Below, piece by piece: positions 17,544 to 25,474 of a DNA stretch of 64,000 bases. A program made the position numbers and the translations under genes. The first letter of the stretch is position 1, and each line of letters starts with the position of its first letter. The stretch is from WTJD01 sp964225175 (lineage in GTDB: Bacteria > Pseudomonadota > Gammaproteobacteria > Xanthomonadales > SZUA-36). The notes beneath the pieces were generated by a model that was not told where the DNA came from, did not search any database, and was given only the letters and a program-made list of their open reading frames with translations. The stretch spans positions 1 to 64,000 of the forward strand of contig CAXQNK010000132.1 in the NCBI GenBank assembly GCA_964225175.1. Reading direction: 5' to 3'.

Positions 17544-18395
17544 ATGTCGAATTGGGACACCAGGGCACTGACATCCAGCTTTGGAGCGGAACTTGACGGC
17601 ATCAACCTGCGCGAGCCGCAAAGCGACGAAGACATGGCCGCCATTCGAGCCGCGTGGGCGGAACACAAGCTCCTGCTGTTTCGCAATCAGAACATCGACG
17701 AGGCCCACCTGGTGCGGTTCAGCGCTGCGCTTGGCAGCTTGGAAATTCATGTCCGCACCGAATTTCTCTCACCCGACCATCCCGAGGTGCTGTACATTTC
17801 CAACATCAAGCGGGACGGACGAAATATCGGCATCCTGTCAGATTCAGAAGTCGGCTGGCATTACGACCAGATCTACCTCCCCCGGCCCGCCGTCGGCTCC
17901 CTGCTGTGCGCCGTGCAACTGCCCGCCTCGGGCGGGAATACGTTTTTTGCAGACATGGGCGCGGCTTACGAAGCGCTTCCCGAGAACATCAAGGACACCC
18001 TGGCCGGACGCACTGCCGTCCAGTCCTACGAGGCATTCAACCGAGCCTACAGCGTGCCCACGAACAAGCAACAGAAACAACGATCGCCGGACATCGAGCA
18101 CCCAGTGATACGTACGCACCCCGTGACGGGCCGACCCGCACTGTACATTTGCCCGGGCATGACCACGCGGATCACAGGGCTGGAATCCGGGGAAAGCGAT
18201 GAACTGCTGGACTTTCTCTTCGAATGGTCCGTCCGCCCGGAATTTGTATATGAACACTGCTGGCGGCCGGGTGACTGCCTGCTGTGGGACAACGCCAGCA
18301 CGATGCACCGCCGTGATCCCTTCGACCCGGCTCAAACCCGCCTGATGAAACGCACCACGATACTGCCGCCGGCCCACCTGGCCGTCCCCTTCTGA
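17544..18395 (+). CDS. TauD/TfdA-family 2-oxoglutarate dioxygenase
   Basis: A 283-residue Fe(II)/2-oxoglutarate dioxygenase, the usual size. The metal triad is complete: His 106 and Asp 108 (GWHYDQIY) and distal His 255 (NASTMHRRD); Arg 270 (MKRTTI) is placed to bind 2-oxoglutarate. TauD relatives hydroxylate taurine, 2,4-D, carnitine precursors and similar acids, often releasing an N-, O- or S-linked group. ATG at 17544 has GGAGA 7 bases upstream and replaces an open TTG at 17514. A single-gene unit with its own operator at 17472. Its substrate is probably an early intermediate of the left pathway (inference). Confidence 0.9.
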   Translation: MSNWDTRALTSSFGAELDGINLREPQSDEDMAAIRAAWAEHKLLLFRNQNIDEAHLVRFSAALGSLEIHVRTEFLSPDHPEVLYISNIKRDGRNIGILSDSEVGWHYDQIYLPRPAVGSLLCAVQLPASGGNTFFADMGAAYEALPENIKDTLAGRTAVQSYEAFNRAYSVPTNKQQKQRSPDIEHPVIRTHPVTGRPALYICPGMTTRITGLESGESDELLDFLFEWSVRPEFVYEHCWRPGDCLLWDNASTMHRRDPFDPAQTRLMKRTTILPPAHLAVPF

Positions 18396-18418
18396 GCGCC
18401 CCGGTCAGGGCTAAGTGG

Positions 18419-19948
18419 TCAACCGCCTGGTATATCCGGCGCTTTACAGCCTGTGGGGCAACACTGCCCCGGTTGGCGTAACCGCGCCGGTGCACCGGTC
18501 TGTGCATTCACGATCGCGCCGCGATCCAACAGGCGCGTCACGAGGGCCTCGCGTTCCTCAACCGGGTAACGCCTGAAAATTTCCCGCTTCATGGCCTCCG
18601 GCGAGCCGCCACCGTGAAGACTGATCACCGAGTACCACCCCCCGGTCTCGGAAGCGGTGATATCCCCAATGAAGCGAGAGACATCCATTCGCCGGTCATG
18701 CGGAATGTCGGACCGTGCCTGCAAGACGGCGGCGAGATCACCGGCAGTCGACGGGTTGTGATCTTCATCCGGACCCGGCAAGGCCACGATCAATCCGCCG
18801 GAAACCTCGTGTGCAGCCCTGTGCATCTCGTAAATCTGGTTGGCCAGCAACAATTTTCCGACGTTCGCGAAGACCGGCTCCGGCTGCCAGACCGAGGAGG
18901 ACTGCTCAATGCCGTAGACAGAAGCCGCCACGCCGCAAGCGAAAAAACCCTCAACGATCTTGATCAGCTCCACCATGCTGTTGCGAATGTGCGGATGCTT
19001 CTTGGCAGGCAGCCCGTTCGCCTCGCTCATCAGGGCACCTGCACCGATCAGCAGGTCACCAAAGCCCGCGCGGGCGCCGATGCAGCTGTGGCGGTGATGG
19101 GCTGCATAGCTGTTAACGAGTTCGCCGCTGAACGCCCACTCGCCCGCCATGAAGACTCGCTCATAGGGCACGAACACATCCTCGAAATAACAGACGCCGG
19201 TTGACTGTCCATAGCGCCCACTGAACCGGGCAGCCCTGTCACCCGGTCTCCCGGCAGGCCGAGCCACAATCGTCAGGCCTTCGGCATCGAGCGGGACGGC
19301 ACAACACACGGCATAGTCTGCATCGGCTTCGACCATGTTTCGACACGGCATGACCAGCAACTCGTGCATGTAGGGCGCCCCGGTCACAATGGCCTTTACC
19401 CCGCGGATAACGATGCCGTCCGCGCGACGTTCAGTGATCCGCACATAGCTGTCGGGATGGTGTTGGGCATGCGGGCGCAAGCTGCGATCGCCCTTGCCGT
19501 CGGTCATCGCCACGCCCAGCGTTAAATCACGATCCTGGATGTCGTGAAGATACGCCAGGAAGCGCTGATGGTAATCACCGCAGCCTTCTGACTCCATCTG
19601 ATAGCTGCTTTCATGGATGGCGTTGAGGGCGTCGTGGCTCAGGTAGCGCTGGGCACAGCCACTTTCCCGACACAGCAGCCGAACCGCCTCGAGCTTGGTC
19701 AACAAATCGTCAGGACTGCGATTGATGTGCAGCATTCGATTCACTTCCAAACCGCTACTGCTCTCAGTGGCCACCATCCACGGACGACAGTCGGCCTGCA
19801 GTGCGAAATCATAAGTGACCCCAACTGCATTGATGCCCGGCTCAAAGGCAGGCTCATCGGCGACCGAATCGACCTCGCGACCATCGAGATAAACGCGCGG
19901 TCGGTAAGCTCTCAGACTGTCCCGGTAGGCCTGTGCTGACATGAACAT
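18419..19948 (-). CDS. HpaB-like flavin monooxygenase family protein
   Basis: About 509 residues of the 4-hydroxyphenylacetate 3-monooxygenase / 4-hydroxybutyryl-CoA dehydratase fold. In the dehydratase a 4Fe-4S cluster is held by Cys 99, Cys 103, His 292 and Cys 299; here the matching places appear to be Cys 98, Tyr 102, His 285 and Ala 292, so the cluster is not expected and a reduced-flavin monooxygenase role is likelier. No HpaC-type flavin reductase gene is in the window. ATG at 19948 lies 7 bases after the prpD-like stop; longer upstream starts would run into that gene. Last gene of the operon gntR-citE-prpD-hpaB. Confidence 0.82.
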   Translation of the reverse strand: MFMSAQAYRDSLRAYRPRVYLDGREVDSVADEPAFEPGINAVGVTYDFALQADCRPWMVATESSSGLEVNRMLHINRSPDDLLTKLEAVRLLCRESGCAQRYLSHDALNAIHESSYQMESEGCGDYHQRFLAYLHDIQDRDLTLGVAMTDGKGDRSLRPHAQHHPDSYVRITERRADGIVIRGVKAIVTGAPYMHELLVMPCRNMVEADADYAVCCAVPLDAEGLTIVARPAGRPGDRAARFSGRYGQSTGVCYFEDVFVPYERVFMAGEWAFSGELVNSYAAHHRHSCIGARAGFGDLLIGAGALMSEANGLPAKKHPHIRNSMVELIKIVEGFFACGVAASVYGIEQSSSVWQPEPVFANVGKLLLANQIYEMHRAAHEVSGGLIVALPGPDEDHNPSTAGDLAAVLQARSDIPHDRRMDVSRFIGDITASETGGWYSVISLHGGGSPEAMKREIFRRYPVEEREALVTRLLDRGAIVNAQTGAPARLRQPGQCCPTGCKAPDIPGG

Positions 19949-19955
19949 GACGTGA

Positions 19956-21371
19956 TCATTCTCCACTGATGGTTTCGAGCAGTCGAGCCAGCCCCTGCTC
20001 TTCATCAAGGCGCATAACAGCGTCCCAAACAGATTCAGCACGCGCCGCACTGCACTGTCGAGTCACGTTGCTCATGAATTTATCCCGAACCTGCCGGGCT
20101 TCCAGGGCCCGGCCCTGTGCACCGCGATTGACAGGCTCTCGATACTCAATCATGCGCCCATCCACAGTCTCAACCACGACACCACCGGAATAAAACTCGG
20201 GGTAGCGCGACTCATCGTCGTGCCGGAATGTGACCCGATCACACAGCTCGAGGATGGCTGGATCCTGCAGGGCGTCAGGCTCCAATTCGTCCAGCGTGAA
20301 CTGCCCTCGAACAGCCGCTGCCGCCACGGCAAATTGCAGACTGAATTTTCCCTCGTAGTCATTCTGGGGACGGCGCTTTGATGCTTCAGGACGCGCCACG
20401 ACGTCGGCTTGTTTCTCGTGGATCAGCGCCGTGACTTGTTTGATGTCCGCGGGTCGCAAGCCGTGTTGCTGCACCACCTCGAGCATGGCATCGATGCTGG
20501 CATGATTGAAATGACATACCGGGTAAGGCTTGATCGCGACCCCCATGACCTCCCATTGCGTCCCCAGGTCGTCAAGCACTTGCGCAAGTCCTTCCGGTAT
20601 AGAACGCAGGTAGAGCGCGTAGAGGCCGTACCGTCCCTCGTAAGCCTGCAAAGGGCCCTTGAAACCGCCGGAGGCAAGACCAGCCGCCATGATGGCACTT
20701 GACGCTGCCCAACCCGGATGCATTCGCTTCGTCCAGGATCCGTCGTCCAGGAATTCCAGGCTGCCGCTGGCCATGCTGAGGGCCAGCCCCTGAGCTCTCG
20801 CGAGTGAGTCTGAAGACATTCCGGCCAGCATACCGGCCGCCAGCGTACAGCCGAATATACCTATCAGCCCCGTGGGATGAAACCCAATTTTCTGCAACAT
20901 GCCCTCGGCCACGCCACCGATCCGCGCATCGGCTTCAAGCGCAAGAATATAGGCCGCAAGCGCCTGTGCTCCGCTCGACCCGTGCCGCTGCGCTTCGGCC
21001 AGCACGAGTGGAACCGCACTGGTCGAACAATGGATCACCGCACCGGTGTGGGTGTCGTCATAGTCCAGGCCGTGAATCAGGATGCCATTCAACAGGGCTG
21101 CGTCCCTCGGTGGCAAGGTAATGTTCGTGCCAATTACGGGATAGGCTCCGTCGCCTGCCAATCGAGTGATCGAACTGATCGCTGGCTCGGCGAAATCGTA
21201 ACCCAGGGACGCGAATCCGATACCAATTGCATCGGCCATGCATAGCTTCGCATACCGACACACGGATTCGGGCACCTGCTCGAGGCGAAAATCCACGGCG
21301 AACCGAGCGAGACGCTCCGCCATGAAACCGTCATGCTGCCCAGGGGACAGCGGCTCAATCATTGCACTCAT
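19956..21371 (-). CDS. MmgE/PrpD family protein
   Basis: A 471-residue MmgE/PrpD protein. Family motifs: HGLDYDDTH near residue 90, GFHPTG near 155, TKRMHPGWAA near 215 and PYPVCHFNH near 290. The family holds 2-methylcitrate dehydratase and cis-aconitate decarboxylase, which act on branched tricarboxylates. Start ATG at 21371 has AGAGG 6 bases upstream. It sits between the citE-like and hpaB-like genes. Together with the citE-like lyase and the MaoC hydratase it suggests a C5-C7 branched dicarboxylate route, such as itaconate, citramalate or methylsuccinate chemistry (inference). It cannot be told apart here from other dehydratases of the family. Confidence 0.85.
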   Translation of the reverse strand: MSAMIEPLSPGQHDGFMAERLARFAVDFRLEQVPESVCRYAKLCMADAIGIGFASLGYDFAEPAISSITRLAGDGAYPVIGTNITLPPRDAALLNGILIHGLDYDDTHTGAVIHCSTSAVPLVLAEAQRHGSSGAQALAAYILALEADARIGGVAEGMLQKIGFHPTGLIGIFGCTLAAGMLAGMSSDSLARAQGLALSMASGSLEFLDDGSWTKRMHPGWAASSAIMAAGLASGGFKGPLQAYEGRYGLYALYLRSIPEGLAQVLDDLGTQWEVMGVAIKPYPVCHFNHASIDAMLEVVQQHGLRPADIKQVTALIHEKQADVVARPEASKRRPQNDYEGKFSLQFAVAAAAVRGQFTLDELEPDALQDPAILELCDRVTFRHDDESRYPEFYSGGVVVETVDGRMIEYREPVNRGAQGRALEARQVRDKFMSNVTRQCSAARAESVWDAVMRLDEEQGLARLLETISGE

Positions 21372-21388
21372 TTAATCCTCTCTGTTTT

Positions 21389-22279
21389 TCAGTCTGCGAC
21401 TGTCCCGCCTTGTCCATACCGGGCGGCCAGCTGCAGCACGCGACGTGCCTTGTCGACGATGGGGTAATCGATAAAATAGCCATCGAGCTGGATGGATGCC
21501 GAGCCACTGGCCTCGGCCGCCTCGAACGCCCTGACCACGGCGCTCGCTTCCTCGATTTCCTTCGCGCTTGGCGTAAACAATTCATTACACAGCGGCACCT
21601 GCCGTGGATGAATACACAACTTGCCGCCGAAACCGAACATCCGACCCCGGCCGGCGGAGGCGAGAAACTGTTGATCGTCATAAATCTGCAGCACGACGGT
21701 GTCTACCGGCGGCTCCAGGCCAGCCAAGCGTGTTGCGTGGGAAAGCCGGGAACGGGCGTAGGAGAGAACCTCTTCCTCCGGATCCCATTGATATCCCAGG
21801 TCCAGCGTGTAGTCGCCGGCACCGAAAGCCACACGCCGCACGCGGGAGTGAGCTGCCGCAACTTCATTCGCATTCTCGATACCACGTGCGGTCTCGATGA
21901 TCGGCATCAGGTCAATCGACCCGGGTTCGAGCTCACGGCGCTCCTCGATGCGCTGAAGCAAAGCCACCGCGGACTGCAGTTGCTCGGCGCTTTCGATCTT
22001 GGGCACGACAATGCCGTCCAGCCACGCACCGGTGACTGCCTCCATGTCCGCCTCGAAGTAAATACTATCGACCGGGTTGACACGCACATAACCCAAGGGC
22101 GCGCGCTCAGACTGCATTGCCGCCACGACCAAGGCCCGTGTCGCTTCCTTTTCATCAACGGCCACCGCGTCTTCAAGGTCAAGTATCACCGCATCGGCAC
22201 CCACGCCGAACACCTTGGCAATCTTTTTAGGATGATTCCCGGGGGCGAACAGATAACTGCGTATTGCACCTTGGCTCAT
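21389..22279 (-). CDS. CitE-like CoA lyase (HpcH/HpaI family)
   Basis: About 296 residues of the citrate-lyase-beta / malyl-CoA lyase fold. Visible motifs: RSYLFAPGNHPKKIAK at the N-terminus, DLEDAVAVDEK with metal-binding acids, YVRVN with the substrate Arg, PIIETARG with the catalytic-region Glu, FGAGDYTLDLG, and GKLCIHPRQV. These enzymes cleave citramalyl-CoA, malyl-CoA or similar 3-hydroxyacyl-CoAs into acetyl-CoA or propionyl-CoA plus a 2-oxo acid. ATG at 22279 has AGGAG 7 bases upstream and fits better than the longer frame from 22405. It lies 13 bases after the gntR stop. Likely the carbon-carbon cleaving step of the left pathway (inference). Confidence 0.88.
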   Translation of the reverse strand: MSQGAIRSYLFAPGNHPKKIAKVFGVGADAVILDLEDAVAVDEKEATRALVVAAMQSERAPLGYVRVNPVDSIYFEADMEAVTGAWLDGIVVPKIESAEQLQSAVALLQRIEERRELEPGSIDLMPIIETARGIENANEVAAAHSRVRRVAFGAGDYTLDLGYQWDPEEEVLSYARSRLSHATRLAGLEPPVDTVVLQIYDDQQFLASAGRGRMFGFGGKLCIHPRQVPLCNELFTPSAKEIEEASAVVRAFEAAEASGSASIQLDGYFIDYPIVDKARRVLQLAARYGQGGTVAD

Positions 22280-22292
22280 ATTGATCTCCTGT

Positions 22293-23066
22293 TCATCTCC
22301 AGCCCCAGTTTGAGCCTGTTCTCCAGCCCTTTTTGAATTTGAGGCTGTAATTGAATCGATCGGCCGGATGTTGTGACACCGATACCTCAAACACGCCTTC
22401 ATCACTGTGATACCGACGCACCAGCTCCATGGTGGGACTGCCTGCCGGCGCCATCAGTAATGGTTCTGTCTCGACGGTCACCAGTCCGGCGCTCAGGTTG
22501 AGCTCGACAGAATCAACTTCGAGTCCAAAGCGCGTTGCCAGCAACTCGTAGACCGGCACATTGCTTTTACCCACCTCGCCGGCAATCGCAGCGTACTCAG
22601 GGCGCACGAAAATTTCGACAAAGCACAGGGGCTCGTCATCCTGGACCACACGCCGCACAGCGGCGATCCGGCACCAGTGACTGCCGGCTGGGCAACCCAT
22701 CTTCCGGCCCAGCACGCGATTAAGTTTGACTTTGCCGGCTTCAACAACATGTAATCGGCTGTTGTCCGGGTATTGCAACAGCTCATCCGGCTGGCGCACA
22801 GCCTGCACGTAGGACGGCCCAACCCGGCGAGCCTGGACGACAGTACCCACGCCGCGTTGGCGACGAATCAGGCCCAGGTCCTCGAGCACACGCAGGGCCT
22901 CACGCACGGTATGTCGACTCACGCCAAACTGCTGTGTCAGTTCAATCTCGCCCGGCAACCGTTCACCAATGCTGTAATGCCCGTCGCTGATCTCAGCAAT
23001 CAGCGCATCCGCCAGCTCACGATAGCGCGGCGTCAGTCTCGGTTTTTTAGTTGGGGATTCGTTCAT
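22293..23066 (-). CDS. GntR/HutC-family transcriptional regulator
   Basis: About 257 residues: an N-terminal winged helix (RYRELADALIAEI, GERLPGEIELTQQFGVSR, then HTVREALRVLEDLGLIRRQ) and a C-terminal UTRA ligand-binding domain, roughly residues 95-250. HutC-type regulators usually repress and are released by a pathway metabolite. ATG at 23066 is chosen; the longer frame from 23120 would start inside the palindrome at 23107-23122. First gene of the operon with citE, prpD and hpaB homologues, divergent from MaoC and acyl-CoA dehydrogenase genes. Autoregulation through the palindrome and control of the matching sites at 4802, 15805 and 17472 are inferred. Confidence 0.92.
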   Translation of the reverse strand: MNESPTKKPRLTPRYRELADALIAEISDGHYSIGERLPGEIELTQQFGVSRHTVREALRVLEDLGLIRRQRGVGTVVQARRVGPSYVQAVRQPDELLQYPDNSRLHVVEAGKVKLNRVLGRKMGCPAGSHWCRIAAVRRVVQDDEPLCFVEIFVRPEYAAIAGEVGKSNVPVYELLATRFGLEVDSVELNLSAGLVTVETEPLLMAPAGSPTMELVRRYHSDEGVFEVSVSQHPADRFNYSLKFKKGWRTGSNWGWR

Positions 23067-23106
23067 TGTGGACCGCCGATTGCCCAATGCGCTGCTTAAA
23101 GATACC

Positions 23107-23122
23107 ATTTGTACGGACAAAG
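23107..23122. promoter_or_regulatory. ATTTGTACGGACAAAG, putative autoregulatory operator
   Basis: The core TTTGTACGGACAAA is nearly palindromic and is the reverse-strand form of TTTGTCCGTACAAA. It sits between gntR (41 bases away) and the MaoC gene (27 bases away). Cores at 4802, 15805 and 17472 agree, defining TTGTCCGnACAA. Confidence 0.65.
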
Positions 23123-23148
23123 CCCAAGAAAACGATCAAGGAATTCTC

Positions 23149-23652
23149 GTGAAACGAACAGATGAAGAGCTCGAACCACAACGTTATCGGGCCCCTGCCG
23201 GGCGGTACTACGAGGAATTCACTGTTGGAGATGTCTATGAACACCGCCCAGGACGCACGATAAGCGAATCCGATAACACCTGGTTTACGCTGCTGACCAT
23301 GAACCAGCACCCACTCCATTTTGATGCGGAGTACGCGCGCGACACCGAGTTCGGCCGCCCGGTCGTGGCGAGCCCTCTCACGGTGGCCATCCTCGTCGGC
23401 ATGAGCGTTGCGGATGTCAGCCAGAAGGCCATCGCCAACCTCGGCTGGAAGGAAATCGCGCTTACAGCACCTGTGTACCCCGGTGATACCCTGTATTCGG
23501 AATCCGAAGTCATCGCCAAGCGTGAATCGCGCTCTAGAAACAACGCGGGTATTGTCACCGTCAAGACCACTGGAAGGAACCAGGATGGAACCATCGTGTG
23601 CCATTTCGAGCGCAGCATGCTGATCCCCAAGCGAGCGGGGCAGCCAGGCTGA
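23149..23652 (+). CDS. MaoC-family enoyl-CoA hydratase/dehydratase
   Basis: About 167 residues of single hot-dog fold. The hydratase motif is present as NQHPLHFD, with His 54, His 57 and Asp 59, in the context TISESDNTWFTLLTMNQ. Relatives hydrate branched enoyl-CoAs; itaconyl-CoA, mesaconyl-CoA and methylmalyl-CoA enzymes share the PLHFDAEYA and FGRPVVASPLT segments. GTG at 23149 has AAGGA 6-7 bases upstream. It is followed after 26 bases by the acyl-CoA dehydrogenase gene. The product of this hydration would be a 3-hydroxyacyl-CoA suited to the CitE-like lyase encoded on the divergent side (inference). Confidence 0.88.
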   Translation: MKRTDEELEPQRYRAPAGRYYEEFTVGDVYEHRPGRTISESDNTWFTLLTMNQHPLHFDAEYARDTEFGRPVVASPLTVAILVGMSVADVSQKAIANLGWKEIALTAPVYPGDTLYSESEVIAKRESRSRNNAGIVTVKTTGRNQDGTIVCHFERSMLIPKRAGQPG

Positions 23653-23678
23653 AGCGGTTTCTGGAGGAGAATGTCGTC

Positions 23679-24863
23679 ATGAACGATACACAATCAACAA
23701 TTCATGGGGGTATTGACCCCGAGCAGGCGGAACTGGAGCACCAGGTCCTGGAGGCCATCGATCGTTGGGTAGAGCGAGAGGTGAGACCCATTGCCCGGGA
23801 GTTCGATCAGGCTGACCGCTACCCCGAGGAGCTGGTCGAGCAGATGAAGGAACTGGGCCTATTCGGCGCCACCATTGATCCACAATACGGCGGGTTGGGG
23901 CTGAGCGCGTCCACCTATGCCAAGCTCGTGTCACGTATCTGCGAGGTCTGGATGGCACCGACCGGAATTTTCAACTCCCACCTGATCATGGCGCATTGCA
24001 TCCAGCGCGGAGGAACCGAGGCCCAGAAACAACACTACCTGCCCCTGTTCGCAAGCGGCAGTCTTAGGGGTGGCATCGGTCTGACGGAACCCAATGCCGG
24101 ATCGGACCTACAGGGCATTCGCACCGTGGCGCGACGCGACGGCGATGACTACATCATCAATGGCAGCAAGACCTGGATAAGCAACGGAGTCTATGGAAAT
24201 TGTCTGGCAGTGCTGGTGAAGACAGACCCCACTACCAGGCCGCCCCACAAGGGCATGAGCCTGTTTCTGTGCGAGAAAGGCGAAGGCTTTTTTGTCGGTA
24301 AAAAACTGAAAAAGCTGGGCTATCGATCCATCGACAGTGCCGAGCTGGTCTTCGAAGATTTCCGGATCAGCCAGGACCAATTAATCGGCGGGGTAGAGGG
24401 CAAAGGGTTCCAGCAGGTCGCCAATGGACTTGAACTGGGCAGAATCAACGTGGCGGCGCGCGGCGCTGGCATGGCGCGCGGCGCCTTGCAGTTGGCTCTC
24501 GATTACGCGCGCGAACGGAAAACTTTTGGCAAGCCCATTGCGCACCACCAGGCCATCCAGCTCAAGCTGGCTGACATGTCCACGCGCGCGGAAGCGGCCG
24601 AACTCCTGGTTGAAAAAGCGGCGCGAAGGTTCGATGCCGGATTGCGCTGTGATCTTGAAGCCGGCCGCGCGAAGCTATTTGCCTCCGAGGCCGCACTCGA
24701 GAACAGCACCGAGGCCATGCGTATCTTTGGCGGCTACAGCTATTCGACTGAATATGAAATTGAACGGTTTTTCCGGGATGCCCCGCTGATGTGCATTGGC
24801 GAGTGTACCAACGAAATTCAGCGCATCATCATCGCCAAACAACTTCTCGAACGGGGCTGCTGA
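23679..24863 (+). CDS. Acyl-CoA dehydrogenase
   Basis: About 394 residues, a standard FAD acyl-CoA dehydrogenase. Visible: GGIGLTEPNAGSDLQGIRT (FAD and substrate loop), DYIINGSKTWISNG, the helix QLALDYARERKTFGKPIAHH, and the C-terminal IFGGYSYSTEYEIERFFRDA. A Glu at residue 375 lies in the IGECTNEIQ segment, where short-chain family members carry the catalytic base. It oxidises an acyl-CoA to the 2-enoyl-CoA and passes electrons to ETF. ATG at 23679 has GGAGGA upstream. Second gene after MaoC; it converges on the operon ending at 24873. Probably makes the enoyl-CoA hydrated by the MaoC protein. Confidence 0.92.
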   Translation: MNDTQSTIHGGIDPEQAELEHQVLEAIDRWVEREVRPIAREFDQADRYPEELVEQMKELGLFGATIDPQYGGLGLSASTYAKLVSRICEVWMAPTGIFNSHLIMAHCIQRGGTEAQKQHYLPLFASGSLRGGIGLTEPNAGSDLQGIRTVARRDGDDYIINGSKTWISNGVYGNCLAVLVKTDPTTRPPHKGMSLFLCEKGEGFFVGKKLKKLGYRSIDSAELVFEDFRISQDQLIGGVEGKGFQQVANGLELGRINVAARGAGMARGALQLALDYARERKTFGKPIAHHQAIQLKLADMSTRAEAAELLVEKAARRFDAGLRCDLEAGRAKLFASEAALENSTEAMRIFGGYSYSTEYEIERFFRDAPLMCIGECTNEIQRIIIAKQLLERGC

Positions 24864-24872
24864 CTGGCTGGT

Positions 24873-25463
24873 TCAGCCCAACGCCGCGAGCGTTTCCTCC
24901 AGGCTGAGCACGTCCGCGTATTTCGCATTGAGATCAAAGAGGTTGGCCTCGTGGGCCTCGGTGTTGCGATCGCCCACGGCCTCGCGGGGCACCACCACGC
25001 GGTAATCATGCTGCAAACCATCCACTGCGGTGGCCCGAACGCAGCCGCTGGTCGTCAAGCCTGTGACCACGAGGGAATCCACTCCTCTATCGCGCAGGCA
25101 GCGATCCAAATCCGTGGCGAAAAAACCGCTGGCCCATTGCTTCTCGATGACCAATTCGTCAGCCCGGGCCTCCAGGCGCGGATCCACCTTGACCCATTCG
25201 GAATCGGGCGTCAGGACTTCGAGGGCCGGCACACGGTCCCGGAAAACACGCGCCTGGTCGGGATTGCGGTACACGACGGTAGTAAACACCACCGGCAGGC
25301 CTCGCGAGCGAAAAGCCGCCAGCAATCGCTGGTTGGCCGCGACCACGTCATCGGCTTCAGAACCCAGGGGGCAGGCAGGATCCGTAAAACCCTTGATGAT
25401 GTCGACCATCACCAGCGCCGGTCGTTGCCCCAGCCCTTGCGAGGCGCGTTCCAGGTCAGGCAT
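24873..25463 (-). CDS. Isochorismatase-family amidase, N-carbamoylsarcosine-amidase-like
   Basis: A 196-residue cysteine hydrolase with a complete triad: Asp 21 (VDIIKGF), Lys 108 (IEKQWASGFF) and Cys 141 (TTSGCVRAT). The same TTSGC branch as the amidase at 15127, but clearly diverged, so it is probably not a recent copy. It releases ammonia from a small amide or carbamoyl acid. Last gene of the six-gene minus-strand operon starting at 29587, 11 bases after the HMG-CoA-lyase-like gene. It may therefore belong to the other regulon than its relative at 15127. Confidence 0.88.
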   Translation of the reverse strand: MPDLERASQGLGQRPALVMVDIIKGFTDPACPLGSEADDVVAANQRLLAAFRSRGLPVVFTTVVYRNPDQARVFRDRVPALEVLTPDSEWVKVDPRLEARADELVIEKQWASGFFATDLDRCLRDRGVDSLVVTGLTTSGCVRATAVDGLQHDYRVVVPREAVGDRNTEAHEANLFDLNAKYADVLSLEETLAALG

Positions 25464-25474
25464 ACCAGTGATCC

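Noticed and set aside
18419..19948. Assigning the HpaB-like gene as 4-hydroxybutyryl-CoA dehydratase
   Set aside because: Two of four iron-sulfur ligands are missing at the expected places (Tyr 102, Ala 292).
21362..22336. A 324-codon open frame antisense to the CitE-like gene
   Set aside because: The CitE-like protein has the full set of family motifs; the antisense frame has none.
23068..23120. Longer starts for the divergent MaoC gene (23068) and GntR gene (23120)
   Set aside because: The two would overlap each other and the palindrome at 23107; GTG 23149 with AAGGA and ATG 23066 are more sensible.
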